Shown here: positions 34,953-61,000 of the stretch, piece after piece | How the letters are laid out: each line of letters begins with the position of its first letter | Numbering within the stretch: position 1 is the stretch's first letter | Assembly: GCF_036324505.1 (NCBI RefSeq) | Contig: NC_086367.1 | Span: 23,759,078 to 23,823,077, forward strand | Direction: 5' to 3' | Source of the DNA: Eleginops maclovinus | Lineage: Eukaryota > Chordata > Actinopteri > Perciformes > Eleginopidae | DNA length: 64,000 bases | Made by a program: the position numbers and the translations under genes | The notes under the pieces: model-generated | Told to the model about the DNA's origin: nothing | Databases searched by the model: none | The model's input: only the letters and a program-made list of their open reading frames with translations

Positions 34953-36257
34953 GGCTGCGACTGGAAACCAGTGAACGATGAAAGAGCTGCTGCAGGTTAC
35001 ACACTGAACAGAGAGACCAGAAGGCATGGAAAAACTATTCTGGGGATCTAATCAGGAGCTGATAACGCTCCACATTTGGCATTAATCCATACATTTAACA
35101 GCAAATGTGATCTCAAAGCTTGTTATAGTAAGCTTACAATGTCTAAAATAGTGTCATTGGATGTCCAAATAACCAAAATACGACAGGCACATTTTTGCTG
35201 TAGTGCAAAACCATCGTACAATTTGGCGCAGTCCTTAAAACGTGATTCCAAAATGTAATCTAATTCAAATAAAAGCATTTGTGTTGAACCTCAAAGATCT
35301 GTCATTTGAGAAAGTAACATTAGAGTAATTTGAGTCACCATCAAAGGTTGCCCAAATGTGGTTTCCCCCACCATATTTGCATGTTGGTATAATCCAAAGG
35401 CTTCCAAAGAACATGAACTAAATGTATGTTAGTTATTATGAACAAAACCCCCCCAAAGTTGGAACATTGTCCCCAAAGTTTAGTTATTTGTAATAATCCC
35501 AAAAAAAGACAATTGCAAAAATCTCCTAAATTTAGTACAAACCCCCGTTGTATTGGTATGATCCAAAAATCAACACAATTTTGTAAAGTGCCCGACAAAT
35601 TGGGTATTATCCTAAATTGTTCTGTATTGCCCAACTCTGGTATGGTGGTCTACATGTGTTTTACTATCTAAAATTAGGGAAAGCACCTTCAAAAAAAAAG
35701 CAAGAGATACTTAAAATGGATTAGTTACTCACAAATCCTCCAAATGTTCATTGAGCCACAAAATCATACATTGTTATCCATTACTTGTGGTAGGACTACG
35801 ATACCGGCAAACCTGGTTTTGTTCCCAAAGAATATATTGTTGTAAAATGTAAAATATGTTATAATTTGGTGCAATGACCAAAACAGTGGTTAATGTTACT
35901 GTTATAGTCCCTTACAATTACAGAAGGATTGCTACAGCTCCCGCATTTTTCAAAAGTCAATCAAATCCCTAATCTGTAAGATATTTCAAGGTTCAAACAG
36001 CAGTTTTAGTCATTAGAGCAGTAACATTCTCTCAGGAGAGTTTTACATTTCCTTCTCTTCTAGGACAACATTTACCAATCCCTCGGCTGCAAACAACAAG
36101 TGAAGAGAGTTAAACATTACATTTCCCCAAATCACCGGTCAGCAAACACTGCTTGGTGCTGCGAGCCTCTGAAGGAATGTGGCTTTTCGAAATGCATGAA
36201 ACAGCAATGAGTCAGCTCTGACTTTGAAGAACTACAGGAGTTAAAAAGTAAACTTAC
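34953..36257. repeat. degenerate 'ccccaaatttggtataatcc' repeats 5' of tc2n
   Basis: Phrases such as ccccccaaagttggaac, aatttggtataatcc and ccccaaagtttag recur irregularly from about 34470 to 37080. They look like an old tandem repeat with a unit near 30-40 bp that has decayed. No coding exon is supported. Confidence 0.45.
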
Positions 36258-36440
36258 CCAAGCAATGCTTTCCCTGAGGGAGGGGAAAGTGTGTACATCC
36301 AGTGGAGCAGCGACTGGAGAGGAACGCTGGTGTTCTCAGGGTTATGTTCTTCAGTTACAGGTCCTTTTCTCCCTCCCTCCCTCCCTCCTACTCCTCCCTT
36401 TCTCCCTGCCTCTCTCTTCCCGGACTGCGTCTCTGTTTGC
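36258..36440 (-). other. tc2n: possible tc2n non-coding first exon
   Basis: A purine-rich stretch on the minus strand ends in a good splice donor (GCTTGG|GTAAGTTT, exon border at 36258). The first coding exon of tc2n is preceded by a good acceptor (GGTTTCCAG, just upstream of the ATG at 34952). The right border is a guess. Confidence 0.4.
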
Positions 36441-37881
36441 ACTTCCTTCCCCGAACTGCCATGAGAGCAGCGCTTTTTGTTTGGATTTTCTCTTTGTTTA
36501 CCACAGTTGAGCTCTCTATCATTTCATTTCCCCCCGATCGATATCCCAACACCGACTACATCATCATTATTTATTTATTTAGTAAGCTCAGGTACAGTTA
36601 TTGCTTTCTCTTCTTAGCATACTGTATTGGCTCTAAAATACATCTTTTGAGTGGACCAACATTTAAACCAACCAAAAGTAAAAGGGATATAATCAAATTG
36701 TTCCTGTTTGATTAAAACCCCCTTCATTTAGTGTTCAGGAATGTTGTTTAAACAGCACGATCCCCCCAAATTTGATAACATTCCCATAAAGATTGTTCCA
36801 AATTTGGCTATAGCACCACAAATCGTGCTACTGCAACCCCAGCATTGGTTACAGAGCTCACACATACTCCAAATATGGTATCACCCCCCTAAAAAGTAGT
36901 CAGAAACCCCCCAAATTTGGTAGAACCAAGCCCACCCCCCACATTGTTGTAGAAATTGCAAATTTGTTTCAAACACAAGGGTTATATTTCTTTTTTCCTC
37001 CACTGAAAGAAGTTACCGTTGATGTGATTTTGACCCATCCTCTGTTATAATCCCTCCGAATTGAATGCCATGATCCAACTTTTTCCCCAGTTTCTAAATG
37101 TTTGCCAGCGAGAGGGAAATGTTTGAATGCAAATGAAAGTATTTTTTGTTATTGTGCACCCAAATCTAACACCTGTTAAGCACCCTTGAAATGCACTAAT
37201 TGATAAAATCCCACATTTTGTTTTGTGCTCATTTGTTGATGGAAGACAAACATTAATCCCCATCCTGTATAATATGCGTTTCCATTTGGTGATGAAATAT
37301 GACATCATTATCCCAGAATAAGGGGACTTGTCATGAGTTCAGTGGGCTGATGCTGGGACACTCGTGTGGTGAAGACATTTATTGTTCTAAAAAAAACTGT
37401 GATCAATAATTCAGTTAATGCCTGGCTGTTACATCATCTCAAACACTGCCACTGCAGAATGCACAATTACACACAGCTCAGATATCAAAATCTCATATAA
37501 AACATCTGATTCTCAGGATGCAACGACAGCTCTTCAATTTAAGCACAAACAAAGCAATTTCACAGCTAATCTGAAGAGATGAAAATTCACAGACAACTGG
37601 GGGGGGGGGGGGTGCATGTACTAGAGAGGGTAACTTCCATCACTTTTGGGTCATTTTCTAGGTAGAATATGTCAGAAATTGTACACCGTAAACATCCCTC
37701 TGTTTCACAAGTCCATATGGCAGCAACACAAGCTCAGAGTCCATTAAACCCGGGAGGCTTTCCCATCAGCTGATCTCGGCTGAGACTTTATCGGACGAGG
37801 ATGACGTTAAGATTTAAAAAGAAAGGTGATGCCGTCTCAAACAAACCAGCTGATTCTCAGAGGGAGTTCATTTAGAGGCGC
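36441..37881. other. fbln5: intergenic tc2n / fbln5; fbln5 3' UTR
   Basis: Contains more of the degenerate ccccaaatttgg-type repeats (36720-37080) and a G12 run at about 37601. On the minus strand an AATAAA at 37383-37378 lies about 500 nt downstream of the fbln5 stop and is a plausible poly(A) signal. No other gene is seen. Confidence 0.45.
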
Positions 37882-50628
<12,747 letters not shown>

Positions 50629-52079
50629 GCTTCCTCAAGGGGGGAAAAAAGAGTTCGACCCGTAAATTCTCCCCAAATCTATGCTCTCACCACCCCCCCC
50701 CAAACTATGCGCCGTTACGCGAAAACCGACACCGGCGTCTCATGAAGGGCTGCAGCTCCGGTGCATGGACTGACGTGCTGCAGGAATGCCTTCTTCAAAA
50801 TGGACTGCGCTGCGCTCCCTGCTGCACATTATTTAGCGACATGCAAGTTGACTGGCCCCCTCCGAGCGCGCGCAACAGCTGGATTCAATCACCGAGAGCC
50901 CCCTCCCCTCCGGAGCTGCTGCAGTGGGGGGGGGAACAGGCAGAAAGCATACACAGTGCGTGTCGGTTTTCCAACGAAACAAAACAGCCCCCTCCTCACA
51001 GCACATCTGGCTCTGCATGCTGTAGTAGCCACATCTGGTTTGTTTAAGTGCAGTATTAAAAAAAGACAGAACCACAGCAGTACTTTTTATTTGATTTGAA
51101 ACTCAGATTAAATCAAGTGTACTAACTCCTGTTAAAGATCATTCAAGGTAATCCAACTCCTTTTCTTCCATGTTTTTAGTCTACAAAAATGATTTTAAAG
51201 CTGATTTACAGGTTTTTACATTTCCCCAGCACACCTGGAGAAGCTCTCCCTCTGCAGCGGCTGACTGATGTCTTTACAAAAATGCAGAGCAGCGCTGGCC
51301 GGCTCTGGTCGGGTAAAACTTCCATAAATGTGCATTTTTTTACATTTTGTAAATATATATATTTATATTAACCATGTACAATCCTGATTACACAACCAAT
51401 TAGCAAAAATGCAGGCACTTAAAACTTCCAAACTTCCTTTTTAGTGCCTATAAATAAGAAGAAAACGCCCCCCCCCATATAACTATAATAACATATGAGC
51501 CGATCAACCACAGGCCGCAGACGTAATTACAGTGCTTTGCATATCACTGCGACGGACAAGCAAAATATGTCTTCATGGGTTTAACAGATGGACTGAAGCA
51601 CGTAAATCTGCACGCAGGATTCTGCTGCCAGAGCCTTGAGGAGAGTCCTGGATCTGATGCAGTTTGCCGCTGAAAGGAGGAAAAAAGACGAGAGAATAAA
51701 AGCCGTCCCAGGCTGCAGACTCGCAGGATGTCCCGATGGATGCACGCAGCGAGTCTAAAAAGGTCACTTGTATTCAGAGGTGGAGAAAAATCGAAATGTA
51801 ACTCATAGTGAAAAGGACAGTTTCTATGAAAATCAAATATGTTGTTTTCTGAAGTGTGAATGACCTCATCGTGCGTCCTCTCTGCAGGCTTGGTCCTTTC
51901 ATCGGTCGTTCATAACTTAAAGATGAGACGGATTGCATAGAGCGGTAATTGCTTTAAAAAACTACATTGAGTTTCAGTCGCCTCTTAAAAACACAGGGAT
52001 TATTAAGCCTTTATTTCCGCAGGATATGTGAAACAGAGCAGCATCTCAGTCTGTAGTGTGTTCTCCTTTAAAGTGTGCA
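50629..52079. other. intergenic trip11 / fbln5, fbln5 promoter
   Basis: About 1.45 kb separates the fbln5 start codon from the trip11 stop codon in a head-to-tail arrangement. The left 400 bp are C/G-rich (poly-C near 50691, ccgagcgcgcgcaac near 50865), consistent with the fbln5 promoter and 5' UTR. On the minus strand an AATAAA at 52015-52010 lies 65 nt past the trip11 stop and could end that transcript. No other gene is seen. Confidence 0.5.
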
Positions 52080-55000
52080 TCACTGCTTCAACAGGTCTTT
52101 GAGCACGGCTCCCCCGCTCTCCGCGGACACCGGCACCGGGGTGAAGGTGGGCAGCGCGGCCGAGATGGGCTTCATGAGCAGGTGACCCCCGGGGCCCCCG
52201 GAGCTGGAGCCCGCCAGCAGGGGAACGGCGGCGGAGCGCGGGGCCAGGAACGGGTTCTGCTCGCCGGGTCGCTTCCCGAGCGCCGCACCCCCTGTTAGGA
52301 GGAGAGGAGAAGTGATGCGTCAGGAGGAGAGCTGTCTTCTTTAAGACCAGAGAAACAGAACATCCAGTTGTTCCCACAGCGCTTACCTGCGGCGGTGCTG
52401 GAAGCAGCGGTGTTGGCTCTCCTCGGAGGCGGAGCGCTCAGAGGCGTGATCTCATGCATGAGGAGTTTCGGTGCGGGCAGCGAAGGAGTCGACTCGATCT
52501 CCAGGAACTTTACAAACATCTCCGAGAAGGACTGCAACGACAAAAAGACAGGCGAGTGTGAAGTGCTGCTGAAGCACGGAGGAAACTCTGCTTTCCATCT
52601 TAGAAACAAGTGCAAAATGAAGTGTGAGATTCAATGAGTTAGATTCAGAGTAACTTCCTTGTGGTGTCATATTCATTTACAAGGAATACACTTGGAAAGA
52701 TCTGTGAAATGTAACTCAAATGAACCTTTCTTTTGTTTAAAATGTGTGATTTTTGTACTCCAAGGAGCCACATCTCCTAACTTTACAAAGTAGGATCAAC
52801 CCCATAAGACTTTTACACTGTAGAACAAGACTGGTTATTAACCAGTTCCATCGATAATACACCTATTCATAAAATCAGAAAAGAGAGGTTAATGAGTAAG
52901 TCCCTCAGAAGAACTTAAAATCGTAACCAATGTTTAATTAACTATTATATTTAGTTAAATGATCAGTTAATTACATACTAAGTCACATCTAGCGGGACTA
53001 ACTTGTATTTTCCAAATTCCCAATTCATGGTAAAGTCAAAATGGTGATTAAGATGAATGGTTCAGCCCTGTTCTCTTCTCCGGTTTTCACTCTGGACGTT
53101 TCCTTGTGAAAGCACACAGACCCCGAGTGCTTTGTTTCTCTATAAATGAAGGGAAGTTACACTGGTGCCACGTCCGCCGGTCTGTGATAACTCACTGAAA
53201 GAAAGTCCTGGGAAGTGTGCTCTATGTCCACTATAACATAAATCACTCAGAGCCATTACTGCGTTTATAAAGGGTCTAAATGCCTAACATTAGCCGCCAT
53301 TAGCTTAGCGGTGGAGACGTGGAGTCATGTGACCGTGCTGTAGTTCCTTTATAGCCCAACATTAGCCTCCTTTAGCTTAGCGGTGGTGACGTGAAGTCAT
53401 GTGACCGTGCTGTAGTTCCTTTATAGCCCAACATTAGCCTCCTTTAGCTTAGCGGTGGTGACGTGAAGTCATGTGACCGTGCTGTAGTTCCTTTATAGCC
53501 CAACATTAGCCGCCTTTAGCTTAGCGGTGGTGACGTGAGGTCATGTGACCGTGCTGTAGTTCCAATGGAGATATCCCATGGGCTATTGGAGGGATGCTAA
53601 CTTTGAGATCTTAAAATAACCTCACGTTTTGTTTCTTTCTTACCGAGTTGAGGGTTTGTGCGCTGGTGGGTCTCTGAGGAGTGTTTGGGACACTCTGAGC
53701 TCCTTTTCCTCCGAGCCAGTTAGAAACCCATCCTGTGACGCCCTGGCGACCGTCTTCCTCCAACATCTGCAGAGGGAAGGATTACTTAAACAATTAGAAA
53801 CACACCGTTTTTTGGTCAGGTTCAGGAATCCGATCCCTTTGAAAGCTCCCCTGTTCCACTCTCTTTCAACACTATACTACAGGTCTCAGATATATCCACC
53901 TGTGTCTGATTTGAAACTCCAAACAGATCATTTTAGCATCCCATAACCCTCTACGTTGATGTTTAACGACATGGAAAAGTGGATTTTGCGTAACAGGGGA
54001 GCTTTAAACCTTACTGAAAATCCAGGTGCAGACCTTTGAGACAGGAGTAAAGCCTCTTAAAGAATCTTCACAAAGCACCTCATAACTGTATGAAAAACTA
54101 CATGAACCGCATCATGAAGGGATGAGAAGTGAACATTACAGTCTTACAAAGTTCCTTCAGGCTTTGTTTTAGTCGTGTTTCTAAAGAAGAGTTCAGATTA
54201 TTTCCCGTTAAAATTGATTCCCTTTCCGTCTGCCGCCACTTTCTGGACACATATTTTGCGTTCCCACTAACTACTTAATCTCAAACACAGAAGGAAACCT
54301 CAGACTTTATTATCCTCTGTTTCTCTAGATCCGTTCATAAGGCAGCGGATCCACTGAGTCTGTTTTTGTGGGACACTTGGCTGCGGTAAACATGAGTAGA
54401 GTGGAAAAATCTAAAGCGCATTAGCAGGACGTGAGGGAGGGCTTGACAAGAAGTAAGAGGAACGACCTCCAACACGATTAATATGGCTCTTCTGAAGAGT
54501 TGTAGTCGCAATTGTGTGTCTCTGTTTTCCTTTAGCAGTGTTGGGTAATCGCTGGACGGAGTCCCACGGGGCAGGAGGTCTGGAGGAGGAAATATTTTCG
54601 GTTTGGGAGCACTGAGAGGATCTGCTGGAGCTAGAAATCACATCTGAACAGTGACAATCAGTCTCTCTTTTAGCCAAAGGAAGCCTGCCAACTGTTATTG
54701 GGATTATCTTTTAGTTTGTCCATGATGTTATGCTTGTCTTTTTTAATTAGAGAGGCCCTAATATACTCATTTTCAGGTTGATATTAGTACTGGGACATGT
54801 CTCCATGCTTTAATGTTCAGTAAGCTCTTTATTTTCCTCATACTGCCTGAGCTGCAGCTCCCCTTTGCTTAGCTCTGTTGTGATTGGTCCGCTTAGAGAT
54901 GTCCCGCCCCCTAACCCTGTCACATACATTGTGTTTGAACGCTAGCCAAAAGAAGCTCAAGTGTTATGTCACTATCTTCTGGAGTAAACAAACTCAAAGT

Positions 55001-58000
55001 GAGACCTGTTATCCAGTAGGGCTACTTGTTTATTTGTCCATTTTCAGCAGTTTATTTTCTATATTCATCTTCCGGCCAATAAAACGCCAGGAAATAACCT
55101 CAAATTATTCACTTTTTCTGCCTAGCGACAAGATACTGTGTGATTATTTGATTGTGGAAACATTGAATATGTGTCTGAGTAACCTCTCACCTTGTCCACA
55201 TCTTCTCTGCTCAGCCCCAGCACACTTCCCATGAGCCTCAGCACGTCGGCACGTTTGGTTTTCGGTGTGTGGAAGTATCCCAGGAACAGGTTACGCATCA
55301 GGACTCTGCAAACAGAAATAATCCCCAGTGGATTATTTGAATATTTCCATCGGCTGATTTCTAATTATTGTTTTATTTATTAATGTTTTATTTATATACA
55401 TTTTTTGTTGTATTGCAGATTTAAAGCAGGATTACACTTTTTTATAAATTAAAATACATGTATAGACAAACCAAAATAAAAGGTGTTAAATAATAATAAT
55501 GAGGCTTAACTTTCCACACATTTGTGAATTTCTGTTGAATTTACCACCATCATCTGATAAATGATGTGTTTGTTCTTGGTTAATGACCACTTCCTGTATT
55601 CTTTTTGCAGAAAACCAGTAGCTTTTTAAAACTTTAAGTAATTTGAGAAACACTTAAGCTCTGATTCCATCTGAAAAGTTCAAAATGTCCATATTTAGAT
55701 GGTTTTCTTTGCCTCTGTCTGAGATTACCAGTGTTATAACATAAAGGTACAGTTAGGCTTTGGGACAGAAATCAAACTTAATCCCAATGAAAGTAAATAA
55801 GAGTGTAATATAAAACTCAGACAGACGTACTTATCTATCTTCCCCTCCGTGCTGTTCAGGAGACTCATCAGTTTCTGCTGCACCTCCTCCAGCATCTCCT
55901 GTCTCACTTCCACTGAAACAAACGCAGAAACCGAGAAAAACACGTTATATTTAACATCTTAGATCAGGTTCTTTTATTTGATTACTTTTAGTAATACATG
56001 AAAAGCCAAGTTTCCAAAACCCTCGTCCTCCTCTGTCTGCCGAGCCTTCTCACGCTCCCTATAAATAGAGTGAATGTAAACGCTCCATACACTATGTGAC
56101 TTCATATCTGGACTCAACGAACACAATGTCTGGAAATCCGTCTGAGAATTTTCTGTGATGTAACGGCCAAATGTGAGCGGGATAAGAGTGAAATCTGCAC
56201 AGAAATAATAAAGCATCAGGACCTGAGGCCGGGCGGAGACCAGGGTTTACTGCCCTCTGTTATTCTGACTGTGATAAGGGCACACTACATCACATGCGTC
56301 CCATAATATCCAACATAAACATCAGAATATTTCACTTATCCTGGGTGGAAATTGGGTTTTGTGGAAGTTTGAGAATAAAATAAAAGATCGATAAAAAATA
56401 TAATATTTATTTTAACAAAAGAAAGTATTTTAAGAATAAATATAAAATATAATAAAGTTGTATAAATTATATTTATTAATTTGCTGTAAAAAATAGAAGC
56501 AAGAAGTTTATAAAGGAGCTTTGATTGGTATATGTTTTATCCCGGAGGAAATTGGGTTTTTGTGAAAGATGGAGAATAAAATAATAGATTTAACAAATAA
56601 TTAAAATATTAAAATATAAATATTAAAGTTAAAGTTCAATAAAAAGCTTAAATAAAATATATATATATATATAAATATTAACCAGACAAATAAGACGTAA
56701 AACAAGACTTTTATTTGACTGAAACCTCCTGAATATTTTTATTTTGCTGTAATTTAAGGAGTTCTGTCAGATGTTTCCCCCAGAGGACAGATGTTTGCAC
56801 ACCTGGCTGAAACTCACCTTGTTTCTTCAGCTCCTCCACCTGCTCCTCCTTCAGGTCCAGCTGATCGGTGAGGCGAGACGCCGACTCCAGAGCAGCGCTG
56901 GCTTCGTCCAGGTTAATCTGACAGAGGAAAACACCGTCTAATTATGACTGCAACTTCAGCTCCATTAAAGGGATGCTATCATGCTGAGTTTTAGATTGAA
57001 ACACAGGGATTTCAGACCAATTACATGCACTAAAACATATAGAACTACAGGGGATCTTGGGGGAGCCTGGGAGCTGCCTCAGGAAAGGCTCCAAAGCTGC
57101 AGAGTCTGGACTTAGGGATTGATAGGAGACCGACTGAGGTGGATCTGAGGGACCCTGAGATAGGTAGTGACCAGATGTTGGAGGGCTTTGTAGGTGAGTA
57201 CCAGTAGTTTGTAGTTGATGTGGTGGGAGACTGGAAGCCAGTGAAGGTCTATGAGGACTAGGGGGATGTGGATCAGTAGTGTGAGGGGTGCATTTTGAAC
57301 CAGCTTGACTTCTAAAGTTACTAATTACCTTTAAAATGAGGATTTTTCCAAACGAAACTTACAGCAGATTTGTAAAATATGAAGTTTTAATTCCATTTTA
57401 TAAATGTTGTTTAAAAGCAAGACATGTAAAGATTTGCTTACATTTATATCCCTTTTACTCGAGCATCATGCTGAATGCAGGACTTTTACTTAAGTATTTT
57501 TTACAGTGTGATATTAGTTCATATGCCTTCGTTAAGACCCTGAATACTAAGGTTTATAATTAAATGAATCGGATCAGTGTTTGTTTGTTTACCTGCAGAG
57601 ATGAGGCCTGGTCTTGCAGCCTCTCAGCTTTCCTCTTCCACTCGTCCTTCTCCTTCTTCAGCCTGTCGAGCTCTGAAGAGTACATCGCTTTCTCCTCTGA
57701 TGGAAGAAGACACAATTATCTATCAGGGATTTACCTGCCAGACAAACTGCCTAATAGCTGCTAAAAATATTGGAGACTTGCCTTGCTGAAACTGCTCCAG
57801 CACCATCTGCAGGTTGGACAGCGACACTGCGTACTGGTTGACCTGCTCCTGGGACGTCCTGAGATGGATCAGAGCATCGTCCCTCTGCTTCACCACGCCG
57901 CTCAGCTGCTCCTGCAGAGACTCCACCTGCATGCTGGCCTGTTGGCTGTAGGAAAACAGGACTTTAACCAGGCATATAACCTTAAACTAATGCATTTATC

Positions 58001-61000
58001 TCATCTTTGCAAGGCCTGCTGCACAATAGTGGTCACAAATTCCAGCAGGTATGTGGTTAAAGGTAGTTCACACTCCAATATATACAATTAAACGGAGCGG
58101 AAAGTTTAAAAAAAGTAGTTTTGAGGAGTTTAAAACTGGTGGTTTAGGATGACTTCATTTGTATTTTTCAGAGTTTCTGCTGACCTGGCGTTCTCCACAG
58201 CGCTGGAGGAGGACGCCAGCCTCTCATCCAGCAGAGTGACTCTCCTGCGCAGCTCCATTTCCCTGTCCTCTGCAGCAAGAGCCTCCCTGGTGTACGAGTC
58301 CTCGATGTCCAGCAGGTGATTACGCAGCCTCTCCAGCTCCAGGTTCAGACGCTGCTCTTTGTCCCGCACATGCTGAAGCTGTGGAGGAAACAGAGAGATC
58401 ATTACAGGAGAGGAGCAGTGGGAATACATGGATATGTTTTATATCCTATTAAAGAAACAGATGTATTATCATCCGTCCTCCTACCTCAGTTTGCACCGCA
58501 GTGGTCTCCATCTGTTTCTGCTTCAGCGCCATCATCACCTGGTCCCTCTCGTGCTGGAAGGCCACGGCTTTCTCCTGCATGGACTTCAGCTCGTTCAGCA
58601 GCTGATTCAGCTCTCCAGACTTACCCTGCACCACAGCAAAGAAAAATCATTAACGTGAGTGCTTGAAGAAAGGAAGGAGTCATGAACCTGCAGCTGGCTC
58701 ACCTGCTCCTTGTCTTTGAGCATCCTCTCCACAGTGGCACTCTTCTCGCTCACGGCAGTCAGCTCGAACTCCTTCTCTCTGAGCAGCAGCGACACCTGCA
58801 TGTTGGTTTCCTGCAGCGCTCTGAACTCGGACTCCTTCTCTCGAGAGCGCGACACCACCAGCTCGTTCTCCTCCTTCAGCTTCCTCCCGTCCAGCTCCAG
58901 GATCAGAGCGCGCTCCTTCAGGTTGGTAACGGCTTGCTTCAGCACCTCGTTGTCGTTCTCGCGGTTTCGCAGCGCCTCGCTCACATGGCCCAGCTGGTCT
59001 CCTTTGCTTTTGATGAGCAGGTCTTTCTCCCTGACGGACCTCTGCAGGGCCTCCAACCTCTCTTTCACCAGTCGCGCCTCCTCCATCTGACTCCTCTGCT
59101 CACTCTCCGTGTCCGACGCTGAGTTGGAGAGCCGGTGGTTGTTCTCTTGAAGAGTCCTGATCATGCTCTCCTTCTCCGCTAACTGACTCCGCAATCTGAT
59201 GATTTCTTCCTGCAGTTTGTCACTGTTCAGTGTCGGAGGCGTCTGCGGGCTCGGAGCATCAGCTGTGACTTCTGGAGTCAGAGCCACGCTGTCCAGTTTA
59301 CCCAGCAGCACGTCTTTAGTGGTGCTGAGCTGCGTAATGCTCTGCTGCACCTGAGCCAGCTCCTGACTCAGACTGCCCAGCCTCCTCTCCTTGTGCTCGT
59401 AGCTCTGGATCAGCCCGGCGTAATCCACCGACAGCTTGGAGGAGCAGTCGCTGTCGGCGGAGAACTGGCCCTGCAGCTTGATCAGCTCCTCCTGCAGCTG
59501 CGCCGACTCGTGCTGCATGTTCTTCACCGTGGTTATCACCTGCTGCTTCCACTCTTCCATCTTCTTCACCTGCTGCTTCAGCGTGTCGCGCTCCTGCAGC
59601 AGCTCCTCGAACTGGTTGCTGCTGACGCCTCCCGACCCGCTGCCGGGCTCTCCTCCCGATGCCTGCAGCACCGTCACTAGCGTCTGGCACTTCTGCGTCA
59701 GCGCGTCGATCTCGATGTCCTTCTCCCGGATGATGCGCGACAGGTTTTGGATCGTCTCCTTGAACATCTCCTGGCTTCCTGAGGGATCGCTCATGGTGGA
59801 GAGGCGCTGGTTCTCCTGCTGCAGCTTCAGCAGCGCCGCCTCCTTCCCCGACAGGATGTCCATGAGGCGGTGGTAGTCAGAGCGCAGCTGGCTGTTCTCC
59901 CTCGCCTTCTCGTTGAGCACGGCGATCACCTGCTCGCGCTCTACAGCGTACGCCTGCAGCTGCTGCTGGAGGAACAGGACGTCCTGGCTGTGGCCGCCGC
60001 CTGCAGCCATGGACACTCGGGCGTGCAGCGCCTGGATCTCCAGGTCCTTCTGCAGGATCATCTGGGACAATTTCCCCACCTCATCCCGAGACACCACCAG
60101 CTGATCCAGCTGTCGGGTAAGCGACAGGTTCTTCTCGTTCAGCTGGCTGATCTCCGTCTCCTTCTCCTTGATGCCTCGCACCAGCTTGTTGATCTCCACC
60201 TTGGACAGGTCGTGTTTCTCGTTGCCGTTCTCCTGATTCAGAGTCTGGGTCTTCTCTTCCTGCAGGATGACGTCTCCCTGCACAGAGGGGGAGTGCGCTC
60301 GACTCTCGCTCAGCTGATCCTGCAGGCGGGAGATCTCCTGGTCTCTGGCGTGGATCAGCCGGTCGTAGTTGAGCGTCGTCTGCTGATGGCGAGCGTGAGC
60401 CTGCTCCAGCTCCGTCTGCTGAGCCTGCAGAGTCTGCTGCGACAGAAGCAGAGACGCCTGCAGCTCCTCCGTGGTTCTCCTCAGAGTCTGCACCTCCTCT
60501 GCGAGTATGTTCCTGGACAGCTTAAGCTGCGTGATCTCCGTCTCCAGCTCCGTGATGATGTCTAGCGTCCGTGGCTCGGCTAGAGCTTGAGGCCGGCTCT
60601 GCTGATCCCTGAGTCGGTCGATCTCCTCCTTCAGATGGCTGTTCTCCTCCTTCATGCCGCCCAGCTGTCTGTCCTTCTCCTCCAGCACCAGTTTCAGAGC
60701 ATCCGCCTCCTTCTTCACGACCGTGATGCTGTTCTCCATCTCCTTCTGCCGATCCGAAGCGTTTTGTTTCAGCGTGTCCATGAAGACGTCCTTCTCCTGC
60801 AGCAGGTCGGTCAGCTGCTTCTGCCCAGCGACCGTGATGGACAGCATCTCGTTGGTGTCTCTCTGGTCGGACGCCAGCTGCTCGGCGTCTCTCCTCAGCT
60901 GAGCTATCTCCAGGTCTTTCTCCTGGTTCAGTTTGACGGCTCGTTCGTGCTCCATCTGCAGCGCCGAGGCGTCCATGGAGCGAGCTCGGGTCAGCTCCTC

